Part shown: positions 34,293 through 44,671 of the stretch, piece by piece
How positions within the stretch are numbered: position 1 is the stretch's first letter
Layout: each line of letters starts with the position of its first letter
NCBI GenBank assembly: GCA_029762625.1
Contig: JARVGI010000012.1
Span: forward strand, 1-59,548
DNA from: Methanomicrobiaceae archaeon
GTDB lineage: Archaea; Halobacteriota; Methanomicrobia; Methanomicrobiales; Methanomicrobiaceae
DNA length: 59,548 nt
Direction of reading: 5' to 3'
Notes under the pieces: model-generated
What the model saw: only the letters and a program-made list of their open reading frames with translations
What the model was told of the DNA's origin: nothing
Databases searched by the model: none
Translations under genes and position numbers: made by a program

Positions 34293-35933
34293 ATGCCGAT
34301 CATAACCCTTCTCTACGAGTACCTGGAAACGCTGGTGGGCACCGACCGCGAGACCATCCTTGCCCGGCTCCCGATGTTCGGGGCGGATATCGAGCGGATG
34401 GAGGAGGACCACGTTGACGTGGAATTCTTCGCCAACCGCCCGGACCTCTACTCCACCGAGGGCGTCGCCCGGGCGCTGCGCGGGTTTCTGGGCATCGAGA
34501 CGGATCTTCCCGCCTACGAGGTCGCCCCGTCCGCAATCGATTTTTCCGTGGACCCGGGCCTTGCAGGGATACGGCCCTATCTCGGCTCCGCGGTGATCCG
34601 GAACGTGCACCTCGACGAGGACTCCATCGTCAGCCTCATGGGCCTGCAGGAGGCATTGCACTGGGCGGTGGGCAGGGGGAGAAAGAAGGTGGCCATCGGA
34701 ATCCACGACCTCGCCCGCATCACCCCGCCGTTCCGCTACTATGCCGCCGATCCGGCCACCGCGTTCATCCCGCTGGATTTCGACCGGGAGATGACCCTGA
34801 CGGAGATCCTCGCCGACCACCCCAAGGGGCGGGACTACGCCCATATCGTCGAGCCCTATCCCCGCTACCCCCTGATCGTGGATGCGCACGACCGGGTGCT
34901 CTCCTTCCCTCCCATCATCAACGGCGAACTGACCCGGGTGACCGAAGAGACCACCGACATCCTGCTCGATACCACCGGCACCGACCGGCGGGCGGTGATG
35001 ACCGCGGTCAATATCATCTGCACCGCGTTTGCCGAAACGGGGGCGACCATCGAGAGCGTGCACGTCGACGGCGAGCAGATGCCCTCGCTTGCGCCGTCCG
35101 AGCGCACCGTGAGCGTCGCCGAGTGCCGCAGGCTGCTGGGCATCGACCTTGCCGCGGCCGACCTCGCCGCACTCCTGCAGAGGATGCGCATCGGCGCGGT
35201 TCCCGACGGCACCGACCGTGTGCGCATCCGGATCCCCTGCTACCGGGCGGACATCATGCACGACTGGGACGTGTTCGAGGACGCGGCGATCGCGTACGGC
35301 TACGATGCGATCGAGCCTGCGCTCCCCCGCACCTTCACCATCGGAAGAGAGCACCCTGTCTCCCGGTGCATGGACCTCGTCCGCACCCTCATGGTGGGAC
35401 TCGGGTTCCAGGAGATGATGCCCTTCACGCTGACCAGCGAGCGCGTCCTCTTTGCCAACATGCGGCGTGATGCGGACCCGGCGACCTTGCGGCTGATGCG
35501 CCCCATCTCCGAGGAGCAGACCGTGGTCCGGACGACGATCCTGCCGATGCTCGCCGAGATCCTGCAGCTCAACGTGCACCGGGAGCTCCCCATGCGCCTG
35601 TTCGCGGTGGGCGACGTGGTGCAGCACGCCGCAACACACCAGCACGCGGCCGCGGTGTCCATGCACCCGGAGGCCGATTTCAGCGAGATCTACGCGGCGG
35701 CAGACGTGCTCTGCAGGGAGCTCGGGCTCGCCTCTACGATTGCGGAATCCGACGATCCCGCCTTTATTCCGGGAAGAAGAGGGGATATTTTCGTGGGGGG
35801 CGCCAGAGTGGGCGTCTTCGGGGAGCTGCACCCGGAGGTGCTCGGGGCCTTCGAGCTCGACCAGCCCGCCGCCGGGCTCGAGCTCGACCTCAGAGCCGTA
35901 CTGCAATCCCCTTCGCGGCGAGATACTCCTTGA
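34293..35933 (+). CDS. pheT: Phenylalanine--tRNA ligase beta subunit
   Basis: PheT, 546 residues, the editing/structural subunit of archaeal PheRS. It contains the B3/B4 editing region ([24 protein letters not shown]), a B5 DNA-binding-like domain ([17 protein letters not shown]) and a catalytic-core-like C-terminal part ending in [21 protein letters not shown]. The frame is open upstream into pheS, but the ATG at 34293 with a GGTGAAG box gives the family start [12 protein letters not shown]. Its 3' end overlaps the convergent hisF by 44 bases. Confidence 0.95.
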   Translation: MPIITLLYEYLETLVGTDRETILARLPMFGADIERMEEDHVDVEFFANRPDLYSTEGVARALRGFLGIETDLPAYEVAPSAIDFSVDPGLAGIRPYLGSAVIRNVHLDEDSIVSLMGLQEALHWAVGRGRKKVAIGIHDLARITPPFRYYAADPATAFIPLDFDREMTLTEILADHPKGRDYAHIVEPYPRYPLIVDAHDRVLSFPPIINGELTRVTEETTDILLDTTGTDRRAVMTAVNIICTAFAETGATIESVHVDGEQMPSLAPSERTVSVAECRRLLGIDLAAADLAALLQRMRIGAVPDGTDRVRIRIPCYRADIMHDWDVFEDAAIAYGYDAIEPALPRTFTIGREHPVSRCMDLVRTLMVGLGFQEMMPFTLTSERVLFANMRRDADPATLRLMRPISEEQTVVRTTILPMLAEILQLNVHRELPMRLFAVGDVVQHAATHQHAAAVSMHPEADFSEIYAAADVLCRELGLASTIAESDDPAFIPGRRGDIFVGGARVGVFGELHPEVLGAFELDQPAAGLELDLRAVLQSPSRRDTP

Positions 35934-36696
35934 CCTCTCGTACGGTAAACTCGCCGAAATGGAAGACGCTTGCCGCGAGACAGGCATCCGCCTTCCCCTC
36001 CACGAACCCCTCGTGGAAGTGCTCGAGCGTGCCCACGCCGCCGCTCGCGATCACCGGGATCCCGACCGCCGCAGAGACGGCAGCGGTGATGGGGATGTCA
36101 AAGCCGTCCTTCGTCCCGTCGGTCTCCATGCTGGTGAGCAGGATCTCCCCTGCACCGCGGCGCTCCACTTCTTTGGCCCACCGGATGGCATCGATGCCGG
36201 CAGGCTCACTGCCGCCAAAGATCACCACCTCGTACCAGCACGTCCGGCCGTCGGGCAGCGCAACGGGCGTGACATCCTCCCGCATGGCGAAATTGCGCCG
36301 CACGTCGATGGCGACGGTGATGCACTGGGTCCCGAATTTCTCCGCACCGCGGCTGATCAGCTCGGGATCCTTGACCGCACTGGTGTTGATGCTCACCTTG
36401 TCCGCCCCCGCACGGAGGAGCTGCTGCATATCGTCGAGCGAGCGGATCCCGCCGCCCACCGTCAGCGGCAGGAAGAGCTGGTCGGCGGCGCGCTGGATGA
36501 CGTCGATGATCGCCCCCCGCTTCTCCTTCGAGGCGGTGATGTCAAGGAAGACGACCTCGTCGGCCCCCTGCTCGTTGTAGCGCTGGGCGAGCTCCACCGG
36601 GTCGCCGGCATCGCGCAGGTCGACGAAGTGCGTTCCCTTGACCACCCTGCCGTCCTTGAGGTCGAGGCAGGGGATAATGCGTTTCGTGAGTGTCAT
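35890..36696 (-). CDS. hisF: Imidazole glycerol phosphate synthase cyclase subunit
   Basis: HisF, 268 residues, a (beta-alpha)8 barrel making IGP and AICAR from PRFAR with ammonia from HisH in histidine synthesis. Catalytic aspartates are in CLDLKDG (residue about 11) and AIDVRRN (about 130); LTVGGGIRS and VIASGGVGT hold phosphate. The ATG at 36696 (MTLTKRII) has GGAG at good spacing; an ATG at 36711 would add five residues. Its last 44 bases lie antisense to the end of pheT. Confidence 0.95.
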   Translation of the reverse strand: MTLTKRIIPCLDLKDGRVVKGTHFVDLRDAGDPVELAQRYNEQGADEVVFLDITASKEKRGAIIDVIQRAADQLFLPLTVGGGIRSLDDMQQLLRAGADKVSINTSAVKDPELISRGAEKFGTQCITVAIDVRRNFAMREDVTPVALPDGRTCWYEVVIFGGSEPAGIDAIRWAKEVERRGAGEILLTSMETDGTKDGFDIPITAAVSAAVGIPVIASGGVGTLEHFHEGFVEGKADACLAASVFHFGEFTVREVKEYLAAKGIAVRL

Positions 36697-36840
36697 GGTC
36701 TCATGCTCCATGGGAAACGCACCCACATCAGCATTGCGATACGGCAGGAGACAATGGCAAAAGACTACTAGTATTTGCATGCAATAGACTGTGCATTCGA
36801 AAAAACCCCATGAATATAACATGCAGAGGTGAATTTTTTC
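36697..36840. promoter_or_regulatory. Divergent promoter region of hisF and ahcY with palindrome
   Basis: The 144-base gap between the two divergent genes is AT-rich. It contains a perfect 10-base palindrome TTGCATGCAA (36775-36784) next to ACTAGT, and a TATA-like GAATATAACATG before ahcY. The minus strand reads GCAAATACTAG as a weak TATA candidate for hisF. The palindrome is placed where one regulator could affect both genes, but nothing is known of such a site. Confidence 0.4.
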
Positions 36841-38067
<1,227 letters not shown>

Positions 38068-38074
38068 TACACGC

Positions 38075-38932
38075 TCATTTTTTCCGGGCGGCCCTGGCGT
38101 CCGCAAACAGGTATTCCTGGGCGTACCCCGCGTACTCCCCGAAGTAGTCCCGTGCAAACCCGGCGATCGCATCATACTCCCGGCAGCTGACCCCCCGGTC
38201 GGGCCCCCCGCCGGGGAGGTAGTGCTCCCGCATCACCCTGCGTATCCAGACATCCACCGGAAAGGACTCGAATTTCTGGAAGGCGAAGAGGAGAATGCAG
38301 TCAGCCACCTTCCGGCCCACGCCCCGGAATGCCATGAGCTCGGCCCGCGCCTCCTCAAACGAAAGCGCGCCCACACGCTCCACCCACCCAGGGTCCCCGC
38401 ACACCCGCCGCGCCGCATCGAGGACATACCCTGCCCGGTACCCGAGGGAACATTGCCGGAGATCGAAAAGCTCCCGCGATGCGAGCGCTTCGGGGCCGGG
38501 GAAGGCATGGTGCGTCCCCCACGGCGACGGGAGCGGCGCACCGAAGCAGCGGGCCATATTCTCGATCATGCACCGGATAAACGGGATGCTGGCGTTCTGG
38601 GCGCAGATGTACGATACCAGGCACTCCCACGGGTCCTGCCGGACGAGCCGCAGGCCTCGGTGCCGCGCGATGGCGGCGTGGATGAAGGGATCGCGGTCGA
38701 TGGAGGCGAGGATGGCGGGGAGGTCGAGGTCGAGCTGGAAGTAGCGCTCGATCCGCCGCTCATCAGCCCCTTCGAACAGGAGGGCGGGTCCCTCCTGCCG
38801 GGCGGCGATCACCGCGTCGCCGACCACGCCCACCCATGCCCCGTCACGCCGTTGCCACCGGAAGAGCTGCCCGCAGTCGAGGGTGCAGTCGAGATCGAAC
38901 GGGCGGGCAGCGGAGAGCGTGATCGCCGGCAC
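38075..38932 (-). CDS. ogg: 8-oxoguanine DNA glycosylase (OGG type) / AP lyase
   Basis: A 285-residue bifunctional glycosylase of the OGG1 lineage. The helix-hairpin-helix-GPD segment is clear: ELMAFRGVGRKVADCILLF holds the catalytic Lys and SFPVDVWIRRVM the catalytic Asp, preceded by the N-terminal CTLDCGQLFRWQ typical of OGG1. It removes 8-oxoG from DNA. The start is a GTG 6 bases after the stop of the upstream methylase-like gene, so the two are probably on one transcript. Confidence 0.92.
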   Translation of the reverse strand: MPAITLSAARPFDLDCTLDCGQLFRWQRRDGAWVGVVGDAVIAARQEGPALLFEGADERRIERYFQLDLDLPAILASIDRDPFIHAAIARHRGLRLVRQDPWECLVSYICAQNASIPFIRCMIENMARCFGAPLPSPWGTHHAFPGPEALASRELFDLRQCSLGYRAGYVLDAARRVCGDPGWVERVGALSFEEARAELMAFRGVGRKVADCILLFAFQKFESFPVDVWIRRVMREHYLPGGGPDRGVSCREYDAIAGFARDYFGEYAGYAQEYLFADARAARKK

Positions 38933-38938
38933 CGAGGA

Positions 38939-41131
38939 TCACCGCTCCTCCTCGATGAGGCCGAACGAGGAGAGCACCGCGATCACGTCACCGTCGGGCC
39001 TGAGCACCTCCGCCTCGCCCGCGAAATGGTAGGAGACCCACCTGACCTGCTCGCCCTCGATCCTGTTGTAGAAGTAGCAGGCCCGGGCGGGGACCTCCGG
39101 CACCTCCATGATCCTGAGCAGCGGAAGGATCTCCACCGGTTTCTTCTGGCCGTTGCTCAGGAGATAGAGTTTGCGGGAGTCCATCGGGACCGCCGTCGCC
39201 ACCTTCACCCGCCGGAAGGTCATGCGGGAACCCGTGAGCGACTGCGCGTCGTAGCAGAAGATCCCCTCGTGATAGCTGCTCGTCTCGGGTGCGAGCAGCT
39301 GCACCGCCCCGAAGCGATCGCCGATGACCGCCCGGGCCCGCTGCAGGCACTCCTCCAGCGCCTTCCGGCGCCGCGCCTGCTCGGCGGGCCCGACCGTGCC
39401 GCCGTGGGCCTTCCAGAGGTTGCGCAGGTCCGCCGCCTCGTCGAGCACCGCGAAGAGGCGTTTGCTCGAGATCATGTCGAGGAACGCGGGGTCCGGGTTG
39501 CCGAACTGCGCGAGGCAGAGGTTGCGGGTTGTGGTGCGGCTCAGCAGGCTCCGCGTGTGGTGGGCGAGGCGGCGGCCCAGCACGTTCCATGCCCGGAAGG
39601 TCGCATACCGGTACGAGTCCCTGAAATAGGGGTTGTCCTCGAGGAGATCCACGCCCCGCTCCACGCAGAGCGGGCCGAGCGCCGAGAGCATCAGGAGGGC
39701 GACGAACTCGCCCAGCGCCTCGAAGAGGTTGAAGAGGTGGTCCACGCAGTGCTCGTCGCTGGTCTCCGCCCGGTAGGCCCAGAGGATCGAGGCGATGGGA
39801 AACGGCAGCGATTCCATCCACTGCTCGAAATCATCCTCGCCGACCCACCCGGCGATCTCCTTGCCGATCGATTCCGCGGCGAACGGGTGTGCCCAGAGGT
39901 CCCGCTCGAGGGAATCGAGCCGTGACCGGGCCTGCTGCAGCGAGACGGCAACCTCGAGCGCCGCTTCCTGCACGTCCGCCGGGGGGAGGGGGAACGGCGC
40001 GTCGGCAAGCGCCTCCAGGACGCCCTGCCGCGCCGCGGCCATTGCGTAGAGCCGCAGCAGGTCGCTGCCGAGGGCCGTCTCGAAGAACCGGGCGACGTAG
40101 GCGGCGGAGACCGCGGGGTCGAGCACCACCTGCACGTACGCATCCGGCGCCTCGACGCCCGCAACCGATCGCACCACGGGATGCGCGGCGGTGCGGGGGA
40201 GACACACCGCATTGTCCCGGGGAGGAAACCCGGTATCCGGCGCGAAGATCCGCATCTCGCGGGCGATGGCGCGGAGGGGCACCATCGCGAACCCGCCGTC
40301 GCGGCCACGCTCCTCGATTGCCCGGTGCAGGATCACCTCCCGCACCCCCCGGTCGGCCGGGGCGTCGAGGAGGACGCCCAGTTCCGGGGCCTTGCCGGCC
40401 CGCCGGAGCTGGATGTTTTTGGCAAGAATGTCCTGCGAGCTCTGGTCGGGACCGAGTTCCCCGACGAGGAGGCGGTCCGCGGGGGTCGTTCTGGCGATGA
40501 TCAGCAGCCCTCCCGGAACGGCCAGGAGGGAATCGACGTGCAGGTGCACGCGGGCAAAACGGTCGGCGATGGCACGGATCCCGGCATCCTCCTCGAATAT
40601 CACGAACGCCGCCCCTTCCTCGCGCATACAGGAGGCGACGGCGCCGAGCACGTCCCCGGCCGCGGGGTCGTGCGGGGCGAAGCAGGTGGCGATGAGGTCG
40701 AATTGCTCATCGGTCGCCTCGAGATAGCGCACCGGGTCCGACGCCACCCACTCGACCCCCGCGCCGGGGTTCAGGAGGGGGGCGAGCCGGCACTCCTCGC
40801 GCTCACCACAGATGGCGACCGCACGCGGTGCCTGGAGTTTGCGGGCGAGGGGGGCCGCGACCGAGCCGAGCCCGGCCTGCGGGTCGAGGAGCGAGGCATG
40901 GGGATACTCCTTTCCGGCAAGCGCCAGAAACGACACGATCCAGTCGGGGCATACGGCATACCGCCGCTCGCCGGTCCGTTCCGCAAAGACCCGCAGCTCC
41001 TCGAGGTCGAGCGGGAGCCCCGCCTCCCCCGCCGCTGCAATAAGGCTGCGGATCGACGAGCCCCGCCCTTGCTTGCGTACGTCCTCGTAGATTCTGGCCA
41101 GTTCCCTGTAGTGCTCCTGCACGAATTCCAC
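38939..41131 (-). CDS. Methylase-like / specificity-like / HEPN-like fusion protein, possible defence gene
   Basis: A 730-residue protein without a clear named family. Residues about 70-220 resemble an adenine-methylase Rossmann domain (SLLDPQAGLGSVAAPLARKL for the SAM loop) but the catalytic NPPY-type motif is absent (ATCFAPH instead). Residues about 270-440 look like a type I specificity-subunit target domain (ADAPFPLPPADVQEAALEVA, followed by a coiled segment). Residues about 440-580 are helical and contain LRNLWKAHGG (R570, H576), matching the RNx4-6H motif of HEPN ribonucleases. The C-terminal 150 residues are beta-rich and unassigned. Starts at GTG with GGAGTG upstream. No hsdR or hsdS neighbour. 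Confidence 0.7.
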   Translation of the reverse strand: MEFVQEHYRELARIYEDVRKQGRGSSIRSLIAAAGEAGLPLDLEELRVFAERTGERRYAVCPDWIVSFLALAGKEYPHASLLDPQAGLGSVAAPLARKLQAPRAVAICGEREECRLAPLLNPGAGVEWVASDPVRYLEATDEQFDLIATCFAPHDPAAGDVLGAVASCMREEGAAFVIFEEDAGIRAIADRFARVHLHVDSLLAVPGGLLIIARTTPADRLLVGELGPDQSSQDILAKNIQLRRAGKAPELGVLLDAPADRGVREVILHRAIEERGRDGGFAMVPLRAIAREMRIFAPDTGFPPRDNAVCLPRTAAHPVVRSVAGVEAPDAYVQVVLDPAVSAAYVARFFETALGSDLLRLYAMAAARQGVLEALADAPFPLPPADVQEAALEVAVSLQQARSRLDSLERDLWAHPFAAESIGKEIAGWVGEDDFEQWMESLPFPIASILWAYRAETSDEHCVDHLFNLFEALGEFVALLMLSALGPLCVERGVDLLEDNPYFRDSYRYATFRAWNVLGRRLAHHTRSLLSRTTTRNLCLAQFGNPDPAFLDMISSKRLFAVLDEAADLRNLWKAHGGTVGPAEQARRRKALEECLQRARAVIGDRFGAVQLLAPETSSYHEGIFCYDAQSLTGSRMTFRRVKVATAVPMDSRKLYLLSNGQKKPVEILPLLRIMEVPEVPARACYFYNRIEGEQVRWVSYHFAGEAEVLRPDGDVIAVLSSFGLIEEER

Positions 41132-41253
41132 CGCACTCCGCCCTGATCAGTACATCGGTATGGGCCTGCATCACGGATAAATCCAGGGGCGGAAAATACA
41201 CCATATCACATCCCTTTTTGCAAACACCCCCGGCTTTCGCCCCGCAAAGGGCC

Positions 41254-41264
41254 ATGCTTTTTAT
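41254..41264 (+). promoter_or_regulatory. TATA box of the Kef-type antiporter gene
   Basis: GCTTTTTATCA lies about 30 bases before the antiporter ATG, which lacks a ribosome-binding site, so a leaderless or very short-leader transcript is likely. Confidence 0.5.
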
Positions 41265-41288
41265 CAGAGGACACCGATACCCCCTCCC

Positions 41289-42452
41289 ATGGACCTCTTC
41301 CTCCAGATCCTCCTCCTGCTCGCCACGGCAAAACTCTTCGGGGAGCTTCTGGAGCGGCGCGGGTACCCCTCCCTGATCGGGGAGATCGCCGCCGGGATCG
41401 TGCTGGGCCCCTCTCTTCTCTCCCTTGTCGTCCCGAATCCCACGCTGGAGCTCTTCTCGGACATCGGCGTGGTCGCCTTGCTCTTTTTGAGCGGGGCGGA
41501 GATGAACCCGCGTGCATTCCTCGAAAGGAAAATCATCGGCGCCGCTACCGCGATCATGGGGGTTGCGGTCCCCTTTACCGGCGGCATGCTCCTCGGGATG
41601 CTGCTCGGCCTCTCGGTCCCGGAGATGCTGTTTATCGCCATCGCTCTCTCCATCACCTCGATCGGCGTCTCCATCCGGATCCTCGTCGACCTCAAGCAGC
41701 TCACCACCCCGGTCGGCACCACCATCGTCAGCGCCGCAGTCCTCGATGACATCATCGGCGTCTTTTTGCTCGGCGTCCTCTCCACCGTGACCATGCAGGC
41801 CGGGGCACCAGTGTATTCGGTGCTCCTCGGCGTCGCGGGAGGGATCGCCTTTCTCGCCCTCTTCATCGCCATCGGCCCCCGTCTCCTCCGCGGGTTCTTC
41901 GATCGTGCACGGAAGACCGAGACCCACGAGATGGTCTACTCGGTGGCGATCATGCTGGCGCTGGGCAGTGCGTTTCTCTCCCATGTCGCAGGGATGCACT
42001 ATGCTATCGGCGCCTTTCTCGCCGGTCTGATGCTGGGGGAGGGGATCCGGCGGGACCGCATCCTCTTCGACAGCCTGATGGACTTCGGGTTCGGCTTCTT
42101 CGTCACGTTTTTTTTCGCGTCGATCGGCCTGCTCTTCAGTTTCAGTACGGCGACCTTTCTCTCCCCGGTTCTCCTGCCCATCATCCTCGTTGCGGTGGCA
42201 GCCAAGATCCTGGGCGGGTTTCTGGGCTCCGTTCCCTTCCTTACCCGCCGCGAGGCAATTCTCGTCGGGATCGGGATGACCCCGCGGGGAGGCATCGAAC
42301 TGGTCGTCGCCAGCGTCGCCCTGACCACCGGGCTGATCGGCACCGAGCTCTTCTCGGCGGTGACGGCGATGGTGATCGTGACCATCATCGCCACCCCCCT
42401 CCTCATGCAAAGGGGATTCTCCGCCATATCAGGAGCAGATACGGGCAATTAA
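41289..42452 (+). CDS. Kef/NapA-type cation:proton antiporter (CPA2 family)
   Basis: A 387-residue membrane protein with about 12 helices and no cytoplasmic regulatory domain. The paired aspartates in SAAVLDDIIGVF are the ion-binding signature of electrogenic CPA2 antiporters such as NapA. GYPSLIGEIAAGIVLGP near the N-terminus is the family hallmark. It likely exchanges Na+ or K+ for H+. No KTN/TrkA domain is attached; its stop overlaps the convergent CBS-protein gene by 4 bases (TTAA). Confidence 0.9.
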   Translation: MDLFLQILLLLATAKLFGELLERRGYPSLIGEIAAGIVLGPSLLSLVVPNPTLELFSDIGVVALLFLSGAEMNPRAFLERKIIGAATAIMGVAVPFTGGMLLGMLLGLSVPEMLFIAIALSITSIGVSIRILVDLKQLTTPVGTTIVSAAVLDDIIGVFLLGVLSTVTMQAGAPVYSVLLGVAGGIAFLALFIAIGPRLLRGFFDRARKTETHEMVYSVAIMLALGSAFLSHVAGMHYAIGAFLAGLMLGEGIRRDRILFDSLMDFGFGFFVTFFFASIGLLFSFSTATFLSPVLLPIILVAVAAKILGGFLGSVPFLTRREAILVGIGMTPRGGIELVVASVALTTGLIGTELFSAVTAMVIVTIIATPLLMQRGFSAISGADTGN

Positions 42453-42904
42453 AGCGCATCATGCCGGATGAGGAACGCAATGACGTCGCACATCTCCACG
42501 ATCCCGACCGCAAGCCCCTCGTCGTCGACCACGATCACATCGGGGTGGCGGTACTTCTCCATGGCGACCATTGCCTGGGCCACCGATGCCTCCCGCGAGA
42601 CGGTGATATGCTCGCGGGACATCACCTCGCCCGCGGATTTCGCCCCGCTCTTGATGATGCACTCGAGGCAGCCCATCTTCCTGCGGCTCCGCACCCCAAC
42701 GCCGGGAGCAATGGCGGAAAGAAGGTCAAGTTCGGTGATGATCCCCTGGAATTCTCCCTTCTCGTCGCAGACGATGATGTCCTGGCACCCCCGCCGGGAA
42801 AACGATTGAAAAATCCCGCCGACCGGCGTGTCCGGGTGCACGCTCGCAAAATCGGTGTGCATGATTTCCACGACCGGGATGTCCTCGAGTTCAAGCGCCG
42901 CCAT
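42449..42904 (-). CDS. Two-CBS-domain protein
   Basis: A 151-residue protein made only of two CBS domains: residues about 10-70 (IMHTDFASVHPDTPVGGIFQ ... ITELDLLSAI) and about 90-150 (VMSREHITVSREASVAQAMV ... IVEMCDVIAFL). Such stand-alone pairs bind adenosyl ligands and regulate a partner. A short linker with two Cys (MGCLECIIKSG) joins them. The ATG at 42904 has GAGGAG at good distance. The convergent overlap with the antiporter does not by itself show that it regulates it. Confidence 0.88.
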   Translation of the reverse strand: MAALELEDIPVVEIMHTDFASVHPDTPVGGIFQSFSRRGCQDIIVCDEKGEFQGIITELDLLSAIAPGVGVRSRRKMGCLECIIKSGAKSAGEVMSREHITVSREASVAQAMVAMEKYRHPDVIVVDDEGLAVGIVEMCDVIAFLIRHDAL

Positions 42905-43002
42905 ACTCTGATCTCCTCTGATCGCACGGAACATACTTCATAGTTTCCTCAGCCGGCGCCACCTCCGATCTCGGGGGTTTCACGGGCCATATCCGGCGGC
43001 AC

Positions 43003-43575
43003 TCAGGCTTTTCCGTCGAGCACCCTGCGCAGCGTCTGGAAATCCTCGAGGAGGACATCCTTCTTTTTCGGGTCGTAGATGACCGCCGCAGGGTGGTAGA
43101 CGGGAATGAGGGCGAGATCCCCGACGCGGTGGACCGTGCCCCGCTCCTCCCCGATGGGGGCCGCCTCCACACCGGAGCGCCGGAACATGGCCTGCATGGC
43201 AAACCGGCCAAGGGTCACGACCACCGCCGGGGCGATGAGGTCAAGCTGCCGGTCAAGGTAACCGCTGCAGGCTTCGATCTCTCCGGCGGCGGGATCGCGG
43301 TTGTGGGGGGGACGGCACTTGACAATGTTGGTGATGTAGACATCGCCCCGCGCAAGGCCGATCGAGCCGAGGAGGTCATCGAGGATCGACCCCGCACGCC
43401 CCACGAAAGGGCGGCCCTGCCGGTCTTCGTTTTTGCCCGGCGCTTCGCCGATAAAGAGCACACGGGCATCCTCCGGCCCCTCACCCGGCACCGCATGCGT
43501 CCGTGAGGCCGACAGCGGGCATTTCGTGCACTCCCTGACCTCCGCGTCCAGTCGTTCCATCTCACGTTCGTCCAT
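43003..43575 (-). CDS. udg: Family 4 uracil-DNA glycosylase, [4Fe-4S]
   Basis: A 190-residue type 4 UDG removing uracil from DNA. ECTKCPLS at the N-terminus plus KCRPPHNRDP and EACSGYLDR supply the four cluster cysteines; GEAPGKNEDRQGRPFVGRAG is the uracil-binding motif, and HPAAVIYDP the second active-site motif. The start lies inside the 3' end of fpg (14-base overlap), so the two repair glycosylases are co-expressed. Confidence 0.95.
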   Translation of the reverse strand: MDEREMERLDAEVRECTKCPLSASRTHAVPGEGPEDARVLFIGEAPGKNEDRQGRPFVGRAGSILDDLLGSIGLARGDVYITNIVKCRPPHNRDPAAGEIEACSGYLDRQLDLIAPAVVVTLGRFAMQAMFRRSGVEAAPIGEERGTVHRVGDLALIPVYHPAAVIYDPKKKDVLLEDFQTLRRVLDGKA

Positions 43576-44368
43576 AGCTCTGGTGTTCGGGGCAGAAATA
43601 GGCCCTGCGCCCTGATATTTTCACTGTTTCGAGCGGCGTCCCATCCAGGGGGCAGACGCCGCCCTCGTGGCGATGGGGGATGAGATAGGAATCGGGGAAG
43701 TCGTCATGACGCCGCATCACGGCGATCGCCGTGTGCAGGACGTCCCCCATCACCGAATGCACCTTCCCCCGCGTATCCTCGTCCAGAGCGCGTACCGGCG
43801 TTTTCGGGTGCACCCCCGCCTGAAACAGGATCTCGTCTGCATAGATATTGCCGATGCCGGCAAGAACCTTCTGGTTCATGAGGGTCGCCTTCGCACTCCC
43901 CCGCCGCTCGCCCAGCCGAGCCACGAACTCCTCCCTGCCGACGGAGAGCGCGTCCGGCCCGAGCCCTTTTTCTTTCGCAAACGCCTCCGGGCTCGTCGCC
44001 AGTGCCACGTGCCCGAACTTCCGCTGGTTGACGAACGCAAGGAAATAGCCGTTTTCGAACCCGATCAAAAGACGATCGTGCTCAGGGTCTTGCCCCGCAT
44101 CCTCGAAATACTTCACTCGCCCGGTCATCCCGAAGTGCATGACCAGCCAGGGGGATTCGTCTGCATCCCCGTCGATCGCTGCAAACAGGTACTTGCCGTG
44201 CCGGCTCGTCGACGCAAACGCCCGGCCCGCGAGCGCCGAACGCAGCCGCCTCTCGGTGACCTCCTCGAGAATACGCGGGGCCCTGACCTCGACCCTCTCG
44301 ATCGTCTTGTGCAGCGCGGTGGCGTTCAAGTAGATCCGGTAGTATTCTACATCGGGCAGTTCGGGCAT
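43562..44368 (-). CDS. mutM: Formamidopyrimidine-DNA glycosylase (Fpg/MutM family)
   Basis: A 268-residue Fpg/Nei-family glycosylase/AP lyase for oxidised purines. The mature N-terminus PELPDVE gives catalytic Pro and Glu; SRHGKYLF supplies the conserved Lys, HFGMTGR and NQKVLAGIGNIYADEILF the helix-two-turn-helix. The C-terminal finger differs from the standard four-cysteine form: CPLDG and CPEHQ give C-x2-D and C-x2-H. Fpg is common in bacteria and rare in archaea, so transfer from bacteria is plausible. A GGTGATCCC box precedes the ATG. Confidence 0.92.
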   Translation of the reverse strand: MPELPDVEYYRIYLNATALHKTIERVEVRAPRILEEVTERRLRSALAGRAFASTSRHGKYLFAAIDGDADESPWLVMHFGMTGRVKYFEDAGQDPEHDRLLIGFENGYFLAFVNQRKFGHVALATSPEAFAKEKGLGPDALSVGREEFVARLGERRGSAKATLMNQKVLAGIGNIYADEILFQAGVHPKTPVRALDEDTRGKVHSVMGDVLHTAIAVMRRHDDFPDSYLIPHRHEGGVCPLDGTPLETVKISGRRAYFCPEHQSYGRT

Positions 44369-44671
44369 GGGATCACCAGTTCCTTTCTATGCCGCGCTTT
44401 GATGATGGGGTTTGCGCCGGGGCGGTGCGCAGCCCCGATGCGCGAATGATGGGTGCACCATGTGTGTATGCACCCTGCCGCGCATCCAAAAAAAGTATAC
44501 TGGATTTCGTTGTTCGTGGTTTTGGCATTATTCGTTGGGCTATGGAGCCTGCACGCTTCGCTTCGTACCCCCAAATTCGGAGTCAAAAAAAGGACTCCGG
44601 GGAGGGGAGTGTCGTTCCCGGCATATAATGGTTTGCCACTCGCTTGCCGGATCCGCCCGCCGTGGCGGGGA
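44369..44671. other. Non-coding stretch upstream of fpg with hairpin
   Basis: No convincing gene. It is more AT-rich than its surroundings. A perfect 7-base inverted repeat with an eight-base A-rich loop (CGGAGTC at 44578-44584, GACTCCG at 44593-44599) could fold as a hairpin. On the minus strand AGTATACTTTT (about 44492) is a TATA candidate for fpg; on the plus strand GCATATAATGG (about 44621) is TATA-like with no clear gene behind it. Confidence 0.4.

Noticed and set aside
40803-42410. 535-codon minus-strand frame opposite the antiporter gene
   Set aside because: Asp/Glu/Gly-rich shadow; the opposite strand has a clear membrane transporter with the DD motif.
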